DNA of 30,590 nt from a virus. The stretch covers positions 1-30,590 of the IMG/VR virus record IMGVR_UViG_3300006810_000237, one strand, 5' to 3'. The notes below the pieces were generated by a model. The model did not search any database and was not told the DNA's origin. It worked only from the letters and a program-made list of their open reading frames with translations. The translations under genes were made by a program, and so were the position numbers. This document shows, one piece after another, positions 15,562 to 24,390 of the stretch (within the stretch, counting starts at the first letter, position 1; each line of letters opens with the position of its first letter).

Positions 15562-18270
15562 ATGGAACGTAAAGAAGCTGTATATCAAGGTTTAGAATTT
15601 ATACCGGTTTTGTATGAAGATAAATCATTAACATCTCCAGAATACTTTCAAATATCAGAATTTCCAACTAGATTAACTGCTGGTAAAAATTTATTTAAAT
15701 TACGAGGCCATCCAACTAATTTAAGAACCGGTGGTTCATTAGGGTTTGAAGTTTTAGATTATAACGGTGATCCTATATATTCTGAAGTTGTTGATTATAT
15801 TGATGAAGATAAGAGTCGTGTTATTGCAATTTATATTTATGAAGATACCTCTCCTGGTGATTGTACCATTACATTAGTAGCTGATGCTGCCACCATAGAA
15901 AATAATCCAACACCACCGGATTGGCAAAACAAAGTCAATGTTAGATGGTCACGTACCGTACCAGTTAATCCGATGGTTGCTAATGTTTCTGAAATTATAT
16001 TTGACCGATTACCAACAGTTATCGTTAAAGAGCAAATTGGAGTGCAGTTGGATAGACAATATGCAACAACACAATTTCCAACATATAATACCGGACAAGT
16101 AAAATTCTTTTCACTGAATAATCAACCAGCAATAGAATTAATTGGCGGAGAATTAGAGTCTGATATGCAAAATGGAACACTTACAGTTTCAACACCAACA
16201 AATCCAACCCCTACACCAGCGTATCCGATTAGTACAACGGCATATACATCAACAATAAAAAAGATATTAACTCCGACTACAGCATTGTTAGATCAAGAAT
16301 ATACAGTGTATAGTAGCCAAAGTATTTTTCCGCATACATATAATTCATTTGATGCATCTGCATATTCTATATCATATGAAGCAACTCCAACATATGTTGA
16401 AACTGAAAATTCACAATCCTTTGCATATATTCAAATAGAAGGTTTAGAACCAGCAACTGGTGACATTAGTCGCATAAAAATATATACTAATAATAAAGGA
16501 ACTGTAGGAACATGGGATCTTATTAATGATGTTGAATTAGAAGAAACAGAAATATTTGTGCCTAGCACATCATCTCTATTACCAGACGTTAGTATAGGAA
16601 CATTTGTAACACAGAGCACGATTGACACATATTGGGAAGGTCATTCATATCAAGGCAATATAGAAAGCACCGCTCCAACATTAACATGGACAACAGCATC
16701 ATTGGGTAGAGCCGTATTAATAGATAGTGCTACTGATATAACAGCAAATAACAGTGTTTTAACATTTCAAACACAAAATGCATATAATGGAGTATTTATT
16801 GCAACTAGTTCATATAAGGTAACATTTGATGCATTAGGAACACGTAGTGGTGTTAGCAATAACAATGATCCGGTTATTAGTGTTTATATGTCCGGTAGTG
16901 CATTTGATTTTGATACGACAGATTTATTTAATCAGGAATTACCAGTAACATTGGGTAAACGAATTGGAGAACTACGAGTAACTGCAGATTCACAAAGATT
17001 TGATGATGTTGTGTTTAATTTTGAAACTGATAATGCTGGCCACGGTGCATTAATATTTGTAGTAGAATCTGGCCAATGGCAAATATCGGATGTAAAAACA
17101 ACAACAGATAATGATGTTGGTTATACTCCTAATTATACTAGAATCAAAACATTTGTAGAAACAACACATAAAATAGACAATCAGATATCATTTAAGGTAG
17201 AATATTATAATGTTGATGGTGTTGCAAGTAATCATGTAACATATGTGTATGACAAAGATTGGGAAGGTGGTAATAGATATGTTGATGGTGATTTTTCAAT
17301 GCTTACTGGATCTTTATATGTGGCAAATTCACTCAATAGTGGAGTAGCAATAACAGGTGATACTAGTACTGGATTTATTAGATCATTGGGATATCAAGGA
17401 TTTGATTCTGGATTTCCTGGATTTTTGCTTTGGAGCGGTAGTGCTCTTGCTGGCCAAACTTCGAAGGGCAGTCCATATAGTGGAGTAGGTTTAGAGTTAT
17501 ATGCAAATACTTCTAGTTATTTTCGATATTCAACTTCAGACTCAGAAATAGATGTTCGCACCGATAAATTCTTTTTTGGAAATCCTAGCTCATCATTTAT
17601 AAGTGGTAGTGATGGATTATTAGAAATATCGTCTAGTAACTTTGTATTACAAGCAAACGGAGATGTGACTGCATCATCATTTGTTGCACAAATTGGTGAT
17701 ATTGTATTATTTGATACTAATAATGAATATGTAGATGGATTTAATATAGGACGTGTAATATATCATGATAGAGATGAATTCACACATACTGGTGATATAG
17801 GAACATCCGGAGGTACGCCAGTTACTGCGTCGATATTTGAAACATTTATATTGCCTGGTGAAACAAATATACAACTTTCTGCAATGGTATTTTATGATCA
17901 TAATGGCACTGGTACTAAAAGTTTACAATTTGCGTCATATATACAATCAGCCAGTTACACATCGTCAATATCAGATGGATCTGGTACAAATTATGACTCA
18001 TGGAGTTCTCCGGATCTTTTGAAAACATCAAATGCTTTAACGGGAATAGCTTCTGGTACAGAAGCATCATCTGGTATAACATTAGAAATAGTCGAAGGTA
18101 GTGCGTTAAGTGATTATCAAGGACATTATGTTAGAATATACATATTAGCACAAATAGGAGGCACAGGATTTGGTACTTCCACCGTTAAAGCTAAAAATTT
18201 TGTGTATAGGAGTAGTCGTTTAGTAGGAGGTGCAATATCAGCTCCAGCATTCCCGGTAGCTCCTGCATAG
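15562..18270 (+). CDS. Tail fibre-like virion protein
   Basis: A 902-aa protein, Ser/Thr/Asp-rich and almost entirely beta-predicted. Residues 1-120 (GLEFIPVLYEDKSLTSPEYFQIS..., LFKLRGHPTNLRTGGSLGFEVLDYNGDPIYSE) form a compact N-terminal domain seen in tail proteins of marine T4-like phages, from memory. A Pro/Thr-rich linker lies near 215-225. Residues about 670-700 (PSSSFISGSDGLLEISSSNF) match the slender-shaft style of phage fibres (ISGS.G.LEISSSNF). The last 180 residues are Ser/Gly-rich and may form a tip domain. It ends in TAG, with an in-frame TAA two codons later. A candidate late promoter precedes it, and no Shine-Dalgarno is obvious. Host adsorption is the likely job, inferred from composition and length. 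Confidence 0.7.
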   Translation: MERKEAVYQGLEFIPVLYEDKSLTSPEYFQISEFPTRLTAGKNLFKLRGHPTNLRTGGSLGFEVLDYNGDPIYSEVVDYIDEDKSRVIAIYIYEDTSPGDCTITLVADAATIENNPTPPDWQNKVNVRWSRTVPVNPMVANVSEIIFDRLPTVIVKEQIGVQLDRQYATTQFPTYNTGQVKFFSLNNQPAIELIGGELESDMQNGTLTVSTPTNPTPTPAYPISTTAYTSTIKKILTPTTALLDQEYTVYSSQSIFPHTYNSFDASAYSISYEATPTYVETENSQSFAYIQIEGLEPATGDISRIKIYTNNKGTVGTWDLINDVELEETEIFVPSTSSLLPDVSIGTFVTQSTIDTYWEGHSYQGNIESTAPTLTWTTASLGRAVLIDSATDITANNSVLTFQTQNAYNGVFIATSSYKVTFDALGTRSGVSNNNDPVISVYMSGSAFDFDTTDLFNQELPVTLGKRIGELRVTADSQRFDDVVFNFETDNAGHGALIFVVESGQWQISDVKTTTDNDVGYTPNYTRIKTFVETTHKIDNQISFKVEYYNVDGVASNHVTYVYDKDWEGGNRYVDGDFSMLTGSLYVANSLNSGVAITGDTSTGFIRSLGYQGFDSGFPGFLLWSGSALAGQTSKGSPYSGVGLELYANTSSYFRYSTSDSEIDVRTDKFFFGNPSSSFISGSDGLLEISSSNFVLQANGDVTASSFVAQIGDIVLFDTNNEYVDGFNIGRVIYHDRDEFTHTGDIGTSGGTPVTASIFETFILPGETNIQLSAMVFYDHNGTGTKSLQFASYIQSASYTSSISDGSGTNYDSWSSPDLLKTSNALTGIASGTEASSGITLEIVEGSALSDYQGHYVRIYILAQIGGTGFGTSTVKAKNFVYRSSRLVGGAISAPAFPVAPA

Positions 18271-18285
18271 AATTAAACTAACAAA

Positions 18286-18293
18286 TATTTATA
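18286..18293 (+). promoter_or_regulatory. Candidate late promoter box (TATTTATA), unusually close to the start codon
   Basis: TATTTATATAAGATG places the box only four bases before the ATG at 18298. If the box is a -10 element, transcription would begin at or inside the start codon, implying a leaderless message. Confidence 0.4.
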
Positions 18294-18297
18294 TAAG

Positions 18298-20364
18298 ATG
18301 AATAAAACTATAGTACTTTTTCCAGGCGGGTTCAAACCACTAACCGGAGCCCATTTAGCATTAGCAAATCGATATGCTCAATCTTCTAATGTAGAACGAG
18401 TAATAATGTTGATTGGACCAAAAGAACGAGACAGTGTTAGTAGAAAAGATACTGCTGAAATCTTCAATCTAATTAATAGTAATCCAAAAATTGTAATGCA
18501 ACCCACTGATTACAATTCTCCAATTATGGCTGCATATGAATACTTATTTGCATTACCAGAAACGGACAACGGAACATATGCAATGGCTGCATCTAAAAAA
18601 GGCGATGATTATGCTCGCACCATGAGTTTTGGAAGCAACGTGGAAAAATACAAAACAGTTGGAGATAAAGGCGGTAGAAAAATGCCTGCAGGCATCAAAG
18701 TTAATCCACTCGAAATTGATGTAGATCCATTAGCATACGCAGACGGAACACCTATTTCTGCTAGCACAGTAAGAAAAGCAATTGCAGAAAAAGATTATGA
18801 AACATTTGCAGCATCATATCCAGGTACTAAAGAAGCAATCGTTAAAAATATTTGGCAAATGTTAACTGGAGTACAAGAATCAGTATTTAGTAAGACTTGG
18901 TGGAGACAACAATTATCTGAAGATATAGATGAAGTGATTGAAGGATATCAAACTCCTAAAATGGCTAAAGCTCATGACAAAAAAATAAAGAAATTAAAAA
19001 AGTTTCTGGATAAGAGTAGAGGAAAAGAATTTGTTTATGACTTTAATAATTTTAGTAAAACGGTATTTGGTGCTCCTATAAAAGAATCTTTAATAACTGA
19101 AGGTGGTGCTGGAGGTCATATGAATCATCCATATGATGCTTATGGTTTAACTTTCAATGATATGAAAGAAATTGTTTCTAGAGCATTAGAAGGACGTTTA
19201 GACATAGAACAAGAAGTAACAGAAAAGACTGATGGTCAGAATATTCAAGTAACATGGAAAAATGGAGAACCTGGATTTGCTCGTGGGGTGAAAACAATTA
19301 GAAACCCAATGACAACATCAGAAATTATTGCTAGCTTCGAAGAAAAATATCAGAAAATAGTTGATGAAAGTGGTGTAGATGCCGCAGAAGGATATAAATC
19401 GGTAGTAGAAGCATATACCGAAACAGCTGCAGACTTAACAAGTGCTTTAAGTAAATTATCACCACGCACATTGCAGTCTATATTTAAAAACGGCCGGGTT
19501 TTTGCTAACATGGAAATTATTTACCCAGCTACTAAAAATATTATTGCATATGAAACTGCAGTATTACAATTTCATAATTTAGTAGAATATGATGAATCAG
19601 GAAAAGTTGTGCAGACAGACTTAACTGGTGGTACTACATTACAAAAAGTAATTCAAGATGCAAATGCACATTTACAAAAGACATTTTCATTTATACCTCC
19701 TAATAAAATGAAGCTAGGACAAATTGAAGATTTCGAAGATAAACAAAATGCATTCTTTGCTGAAATTGATAGTTTACGAAATCAATTCGGACTAAAAGAA
19801 ACAGATACCGTTTCTGAATATCATAAAGCATGGTGGAAAAATATAATACAAGAAAAGGCAGATCAACTAGGATATGATATAACCGATGAAATAATAGAGT
19901 TATTAACATACCGATGGGCATTTGGAGATAAATCTACTAGTATTACTAAAATTAAAAAATTGGTTGACAACGATCAATTTGCTGAGTGGGTTTCTGCATT
20001 TGATAAAAAAGATTTTAAATTATATCGTAAACAAAATATACAACCATTTGAATCTATATTTTTGAGACTTGGAGCTGTTGTATTAAAAAACATTAAAAAC
20101 TATCTTGCAGCAAATCCAAATGCAGCAGTTCAAGATATAAAACGAAGTATAGCAAACTTAACTAAACAATTACAAACATCAGATAATATTGAAACTATTA
20201 ACAAATTAGAAACTGAGCTTAAGAAAATAGAACAAATTGGAGGCTTCGATACTATAGTTCCAATTGAAGGCATAGTATTCACATACGGAGGTAACACGTA
20301 TAAACTAACAGGCTCATTTGCTCCAGTTAATCAGATACTAGGAGTGTTAAAATACGCAAGGTAA
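18298..20364 (+). CDS. Fused nucleotidyltransferase and KxDG ligase-like protein
   Basis: A 688-aa two-domain protein. Residues 1-190 are a HIGH-superfamily nucleotidyltransferase (the cytidylyltransferase/NMN adenylyltransferase fold), with FPGGFKPLTGAH (8-19) in place of GxFxPxHxGH and ISASTVRKAI (153-162), the ISxTxxR motif. Residues about 270-688 carry covalent nucleotidyltransferase (RNA/DNA ligase, capping enzyme) motifs: EKTDG (309-313, motif I lysine K310), FARG, FANMEII (402-408, motif III with E406), EGIV (657-660, motif IV) and YKLTG (668-672, motif V lysine K669). GGAGGHMNHPYD (269-280) opens the second domain. Related fused proteins, usually annotated cytidylyltransferase, occur in marine T4-like phages, from memory. 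Substrate and purpose (NAD metabolism, RNA repair or other) are unknown. SLITE (264-268) between the domains looks like a prohead-protease site. Confidence 0.8.
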   Translation: MNKTIVLFPGGFKPLTGAHLALANRYAQSSNVERVIMLIGPKERDSVSRKDTAEIFNLINSNPKIVMQPTDYNSPIMAAYEYLFALPETDNGTYAMAASKKGDDYARTMSFGSNVEKYKTVGDKGGRKMPAGIKVNPLEIDVDPLAYADGTPISASTVRKAIAEKDYETFAASYPGTKEAIVKNIWQMLTGVQESVFSKTWWRQQLSEDIDEVIEGYQTPKMAKAHDKKIKKLKKFLDKSRGKEFVYDFNNFSKTVFGAPIKESLITEGGAGGHMNHPYDAYGLTFNDMKEIVSRALEGRLDIEQEVTEKTDGQNIQVTWKNGEPGFARGVKTIRNPMTTSEIIASFEEKYQKIVDESGVDAAEGYKSVVEAYTETAADLTSALSKLSPRTLQSIFKNGRVFANMEIIYPATKNIIAYETAVLQFHNLVEYDESGKVVQTDLTGGTTLQKVIQDANAHLQKTFSFIPPNKMKLGQIEDFEDKQNAFFAEIDSLRNQFGLKETDTVSEYHKAWWKNIIQEKADQLGYDITDEIIELLTYRWAFGDKSTSITKIKKLVDNDQFAEWVSAFDKKDFKLYRKQNIQPFESIFLRLGAVVLKNIKNYLAANPNAAVQDIKRSIANLTKQLQTSDNIETINKLETELKKIEQIGGFDTIVPIEGIVFTYGGNTYKLTGSFAPVNQILGVLKYAR

Positions 20365-20372
20365 TATTTATA
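20365..20372 (+). promoter_or_regulatory. Candidate late promoter box (TATTTATA)
   Basis: TATTTATATTAAATAAACGG follows the stop codon directly and lies 20 bases ahead of the next ATG. It matches the site at 4813 over more than 16 bases. Confidence 0.5.
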
Positions 20373-20392
20373 TTAAATAAACGGATAACACA

Positions 20393-21400
20393 ATGGCAGA
20401 AAAACATAAAACAAAGTATAAATCACCAAAAGATTTAGAAAAATCAACAAAACCAAATACTCGTAAAGATATTAAAGATTATACCGGTGAGGAAGCTCAT
20501 GGCATGGTTCCTAACTTATCAAAAGGAGTACAGCCATTAGTAGTAAGAAAATATGCTACTGATGTTTTAGATGACGTTGAAAATATGGTTCCTAAAATTG
20601 TAGACCACATTTATAAAAAAGTTGAAGAAGGAGAATATTCTCCAGAACATGCTCGAAAAGTATTTGAAAAAATGCAATTAGCAGGAACTGAAGAATATAT
20701 TAAAAAATTAGAACGAATCGATCATGTAGCTATTACTAACTCATTAGTAAAACCAGAAAATGAAGAAACTCTTAAAGAGTCAATATCAAAATTATCTGAA
20801 GAGCAAAAAGAGCAAGTAATTAGAAAATATGTTAGAAATAAAATTGCTAAAATATTAAGAGAAAATTATGTATTCGAACAGGAAGACGAAACAGATATAG
20901 ATACACCAGAGCCGGCAGAGGCAGACGTTGATACTCCAGATACAGAGGCAGACGTTGATACTCCAGATACAGAGGCAGACGTAGATGTACCAGAAACAGA
21001 AGTAGAAGCAGATGCAGAAGCAGCAATTGACTCTGATATATCATCACCAGCACCAACATCATTTTCGGGAGGCGGTGGTTCTAGTTCACCTAGTCCATCA
21101 CCATCACCAACCCCAACATCAACTGATACTGCTGAAACTACATCTGATACATCATCCACTGAAACATTTAATAAAATGAAAGCATCAATTGATGCATTTG
21201 TAGCCGATATAAAATCAAAATTAGTAAACGCTACTCCAATCGAAGTTGCACCAGACGTTGTACAACCAATTAAAGATTTAATGAAAGGTATGACTGCAAA
21301 AAAGTCTAAAGAATTTAAAAAAGCAATCGCAACAGCAATGAGAAATGCGGATATTAAATTACCATCTCCATCTCCATCAGACGATTATACTGAAAATTAA
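20393..21400 (+). CDS. Acidic repeat protein of unknown function, head-region
   Basis: A 335-aa protein preceded by a candidate late promoter and ACGGATAA. Residues 1-165 are charged and helical (for example DVLDDVENMVPKIVDHIYKK and the SISKLSEEQKEQVIRKYVRNKIAKILRE stretch). Residues 166-215 are a very acidic segment with TEADVDTPD repeats, encoded by a perfect 27-base tandem duplication. Then come a Gly/Ser/Pro linker (SFSGGGG..., SPSPSPTPTST) and a helical C-terminal domain of about 80 residues. The modular layout, helix - acid linker - helix, suggests a scaffold, internal head or connector role. No family was recognised, and the LRE at the end of the helical part fits the (L/I)xE cleavage pattern. 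Confidence 0.65.
   Translation: MAEKHKTKYKSPKDLEKSTKPNTRKDIKDYTGEEAHGMVPNLSKGVQPLVVRKYATDVLDDVENMVPKIVDHIYKKVEEGEYSPEHARKVFEKMQLAGTEEYIKKLERIDHVAITNSLVKPENEETLKESISKLSEEQKEQVIRKYVRNKIAKILRENYVFEQEDETDIDTPEPAEADVDTPDTEADVDTPDTEADVDVPETEVEADAEAAIDSDISSPAPTSFSGGGGSSSPSPSPSPTPTSTDTAETTSDTSSTETFNKMKASIDAFVADIKSKLVNATPIEVAPDVVQPIKDLMKGMTAKKSKEFKKAIATAMRNADIKLPSPSPSDDYTEN
20916..20991 (+). repeat. Tandem 27-base coding repeat (TEADVDTPD)
   Basis: Two identical copies of CAGAGGCAGACGTTGATACT + CCAGATA (20916-20942 and 20943-20969), plus a diverged third copy. The perfect match points to recent duplication. Confidence 0.8.
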
Positions 21401-21412
21401 ACATAAAAGGTT

Positions 21413-22066
21413 ATGGCAAAAACAAACAAGTTACAAAACATCAAAGCCGTTCAACAAATGATTGACGGTACTCACAAATTCCAAACAAAAAAAACTGTTG
21501 GATTTAGTGATGCTGAGGCAACGAAAAAAAGAAATGAACATCATGAAATTGGAGATATCTGGGAAGATGTTGATGCTAATGGTAATATTACCATAGTAGA
21601 ACAATTTGATGGATTCAGAACAAGAAAACCAAAAAATTCAGAAGTACTTAGTGAAGTTCGAGAAGAATTAAGATCATATGCTAAATGTCCAAAAGAGACA
21701 TGTACTTGTGATCCTAACTATTATCTTAATCAAAAAATGAGAGCAATCTACGGAATGTGTTTTGACTGTGTTATTGATATGGAGCATGAACTTAAGAAAA
21801 CGGGTAAATTTGAAGAATATGCTAATAAAAAAATAGAAGCTAATGCATTAGCATGGTTAAAGAAAGCAGAACAAGATGTTGATATGTTAAGAGAGGCATA
21901 TACTAAAGCATCTAAACTAGTTATTAACAGTGAAGGAGAAACTGAAACATGGGCTGCACAAATGACACCAGAAGAATTCGAAGAAAAAATCACAAAAGGA
22001 TTTGAGTCATATAAAATAGACTTTTTAAATAAATTAAAAAAAACAGTTACAGGAGAAACAAAATGA
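21413..22066 (+). CDS. Conserved cysteine-cluster protein upstream of terminase
   Basis: A 217-aa soluble protein with an AAAAGG ribosome site close to the ATG. Residues 92-119 hold a likely zinc site: CPKETCTC (C92, C97, C99), then GMCFDC (C116, C119). Flanking sequence is charged and helical, with a C-terminal helix bundle rich in Glu and Lys. I recall similar proteins in T4-like cyanophages and marine phages near the terminase, without a function. Its place directly before the terminase operon makes a small-terminase-like (gp16) or packaging-accessory role conceivable, but there is no motif evidence for that. The stop overlaps the next start (ATGA). Confidence 0.7.
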   Translation: MAKTNKLQNIKAVQQMIDGTHKFQTKKTVGFSDAEATKKRNEHHEIGDIWEDVDANGNITIVEQFDGFRTRKPKNSEVLSEVREELRSYAKCPKETCTCDPNYYLNQKMRAIYGMCFDCVIDMEHELKKTGKFEEYANKKIEANALAWLKKAEQDVDMLREAYTKASKLVINSEGETETWAAQMTPEEFEEKITKGFESYKIDFLNKLKKTVTGETK

Positions 22067-22404
22067 AAATTTGGAACACTATTAAATCATATGGTAAATG
22101 GATCATTGGTGGAATTATAGGATTATTAGCTCTAATTGCAGCAATTGGAAAATTACGTAATCGAAAAACAGTAGAAAAAATACAAGAAAAGATTGACGAT
22201 AATACAAAAAAAATTGAACGTGTTAAAGGTAAAGAAGATCAAGTTAAAACACAAAAACGACAAGTAAAAAAAGAATTGACAGAATTAAAAGAAACTGTTA
22301 AAAACACAAAAGCTACTAAAACAGCAAAACGTCGTCCTGGTCGTCCAAAGAAAACCACAGCACAAGCAAAACATAATATTGTTTCAAAAACTAAGAGAAA
22401 ATGA
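22063..22404 (+). CDS. Membrane-anchored coiled-coil protein with AT-hook
   Basis: A 113-aa protein with an AGGAG ribosome site seven bases before the ATG. Residues 12-29 (KWIIGGIIGLLALIAAIG) are one transmembrane helix, followed by LRNRK, which implies the rest is cytoplasmic. Residues 35-82 form a charged coiled coil. Residues 90-97 (RRPGRPKK) are a textbook AT-hook, a minor-groove binder of AT-rich DNA, inside a very basic tail. The topology would hold DNA at the inner membrane, which is an inference. The gene overlaps both neighbours by four bases. Alternatives include a spanin/lysis component with an incidental GRP motif, or the basic tail binding RNA. No homologue was recognised. Confidence 0.65.
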   Translation: MKIWNTIKSYGKWIIGGIIGLLALIAAIGKLRNRKTVEKIQEKIDDNTKKIERVKGKEDQVKTQKRQVKKELTELKETVKNTKATKTAKRRPGRPKKTTAQAKHNIVSKTKRK

Positions 22405-22784
22405 TGAAACAATTAATACTGATACTATTATTTCCAATAGTTGGGTTCGGTCAAACAGTAGTTGACACGTGTTTTACAGAACAACAAATACATGATATAT
22501 CAGAAACTTTAGATGATTTATATTATAAAGATTCAGTTAATAATCAACTAATAAATCAACAAACAGCTGTTATAGATAAACAAGATGAACTAATTAAATT
22601 AGATTCATTACAATTGGTATATAAACAGCAACAAATTGATTTATTAGAAACTAACATAAATTTATATATCGAACAACAAAAAAAGTTACAGCCTAAATGG
22701 TATAATAATAAAGTTGTTTGGTTCGGCGCCGGCATTCTCACAACAATACTAACTGGCAAATTTATTGTAGGAGTAATTCAATAA
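22401..22784 (+). CDS. Secreted coiled-coil protein with C-terminal membrane anchor
   Basis: A 127-aa protein. Residues 1-18 (MMKQLILILLFPIVGFGQ) look like a signal peptide with a ..FGQ end, common in Bacteroidota. Residues 30-95 are a Gln/Leu/Asp-rich coiled coil, probably periplasmic. Residues 105-125 (VVWFGAGILTTILTGKFIVGV) are a second membrane segment. No lipobox was seen. Together with the preceding TM protein this could be a two-component envelope or lysis (spanin-like) system, but no enzymatic or lipoprotein signature confirms it. The start overlaps the previous stop (ATGATGA), and the stop overlaps the terminase start (TAATG). Confidence 0.65.
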   Translation: MMKQLILILLFPIVGFGQTVVDTCFTEQQIHDISETLDDLYYKDSVNNQLINQQTAVIDKQDELIKLDSLQLVYKQQQIDLLETNINLYIEQQKKLQPKWYNNKVVWFGAGILTTILTGKFIVGVIQ

Positions 22785-24364
22785 TGTCACAGCCTAACAT
22801 AAAACAAATAATACAGCAACAATATCAAATGTGTGCTGCAGATCCAGTATTTTTTATGCGGCAATATTGTTATATACAACATCCTAAACGCGGAAAAATT
22901 AAATTTAATTTATATCCGTTTCAGGAAGATTCATTAACCAATTTACAAAACAATAGATACAGTGTTATTCTAAAATCTAGGCAGTTAGGTATATCAACTC
23001 TATCTGCTGGATTTGCACTATGGAGCATGTTATTTCAAGAAGACTTCAACGTGTTAGTTATTGCAACTACACAAGAAGTAGCAAAAAATCTTGTAACTAA
23101 AGTTAGGGTAATGCATGACAATTTACCTAGTTGGCTAAAAGGAACTATTGAAGCTGACAATAAATTATCGTTAAAATTTAAAAACGGATCACAAATAAAA
23201 GCAGTTTCTTCTGCGACAACGGGCGCACGTTCAGAAGCGTTATCACTATTAATAATAGATGAAGCTGCGTTTATTCGAAATATTGAAGAAATATGGATAG
23301 CATCTCAAGCAACACTATCAACTGGTGGTGGGGCTATTGTATTATCTACTCCTAATGGTATAGGTAACTGGTTTCATAAAACATGGGTTGATGGAGAAAC
23401 AAATCCACAAACAGAATGGAACAATATAAAGTTACATTGGACGGTACATCCAGATCGTGATCAAGAATGGAGAGATAGACAAACACAATTATTAGGAGAA
23501 CGTGGAGCAGCTCAAGAGTGTGATTGTGATTTTGTTAGTTCAGGACACACTGTAATTGATGGTAATATATTAGCCGAATATGAATCTACATGCACTGATC
23601 CTATAGAAAAGCGAGGACATGATCATGGTTATTGGGTTTGGGAATATCCTGACTACTCAAAAAATTATATGGTAATTGCAGATGTCGCTCGTGGTGATAG
23701 TGCTGACTGGTCCACGTTTCATGTAATTGAAGTAGAAACAATAACTCAAGTAGCTGAATATAAAGGTAAATTGCCTCCAAAAGATTTTGGAAACATGTTA
23801 GTTACAGTTGCTACCGAATGGAATAACGCATTACTGGCAATTGAAAATGCTAATATAGGTTGGGCTGCAATTCAACCAGCACTAGATAGAAATTACGAAA
23901 ATTTATTTTATACATATAAAGATGATGGTTATGTCGATGTAGATGTCCAACTACAAAAAGGATATGATATGAAAGACAAATCAAAAATGGTACCTGGTGT
24001 ATCTACTACTAGTAGAACACGGCCATTAATGATATCAGCATTAGAAATGTATATGCGAGAAAAAACTCCAATAATACGGAGTAAGCGGCTCATACAAGAA
24101 CTATTTGTCTTTCATTGGTTAAATGGGAAAGCTCAAGCACAGAGCGGTTATAATGATGATTTAACTATGGCATTTTGTATCGGGTTATGGTTGCGTGACA
24201 CATCATTAAAATTACGACAACAAGGAATTGATCTAAACAAGCGAGCATTATCACAATTTCAAAAAACAGATAGTGTTATTTATACAGGTAAAAATAAACC
24301 TAGAGACTCCGGTTGGGATTGGAATAATGGTAAATCTGACGAAGGATTAACTTGGTTATTGTAA
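22784..24364 (+). CDS. terL: Terminase large subunit (gp17-type packaging motor)
   Basis: A 526-aa protein. It cuts concatemeric DNA and pumps it into the prohead through the portal. The ATPase domain has an atypical Walker A, KSRQLGIST (64-72), with the lysine ahead of the loop as in many phage terminases. It also has Walker B LLIIDE (155-160) and the coupling motif STPNG (188-192). The nuclease domain has IADVARGDSADWS (D300), LAIENANIG (E353) and NDDLTMAF near the C-terminus. I chose the ATG at 22784 over an in-frame start at 22718, because the earlier one would overlap the preceding gene by 67 bases and adds an atypical Arg/His/Asn-rich leader, whereas TAATG coupling is usual here. No small terminase subunit is recognisable, so it may be the cysteine-cluster protein or lie elsewhere. 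Confidence 0.95.
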   Translation: MSQPNIKQIIQQQYQMCAADPVFFMRQYCYIQHPKRGKIKFNLYPFQEDSLTNLQNNRYSVILKSRQLGISTLSAGFALWSMLFQEDFNVLVIATTQEVAKNLVTKVRVMHDNLPSWLKGTIEADNKLSLKFKNGSQIKAVSSATTGARSEALSLLIIDEAAFIRNIEEIWIASQATLSTGGGAIVLSTPNGIGNWFHKTWVDGETNPQTEWNNIKLHWTVHPDRDQEWRDRQTQLLGERGAAQECDCDFVSSGHTVIDGNILAEYESTCTDPIEKRGHDHGYWVWEYPDYSKNYMVIADVARGDSADWSTFHVIEVETITQVAEYKGKLPPKDFGNMLVTVATEWNNALLAIENANIGWAAIQPALDRNYENLFYTYKDDGYVDVDVQLQKGYDMKDKSKMVPGVSTTSRTRPLMISALEMYMREKTPIIRSKRLIQELFVFHWLNGKAQAQSGYNDDLTMAFCIGLWLRDTSLKLRQQGIDLNKRALSQFQKTDSVIYTGKNKPRDSGWDWNNGKSDEGLTWLL

Positions 24365-24390
24365 AAATTGCTTGGATCTTAAAGTACTTA

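Noticed and set aside
22718-22783. Upstream in-frame start for the terminase
   Set aside because: It would overlap the preceding gene by 67 bases and add an atypical Arg/His/Asn-rich leader. The TAATG start at 22784 fits the pattern of neighbouring genes.
22063-22784. Definite spanin/holin lysis cassette
   Set aside because: The topology is partly compatible, but there is no lipobox, no endolysin nearby, and the first protein has an AT-hook tail. Kept only as an alternative.
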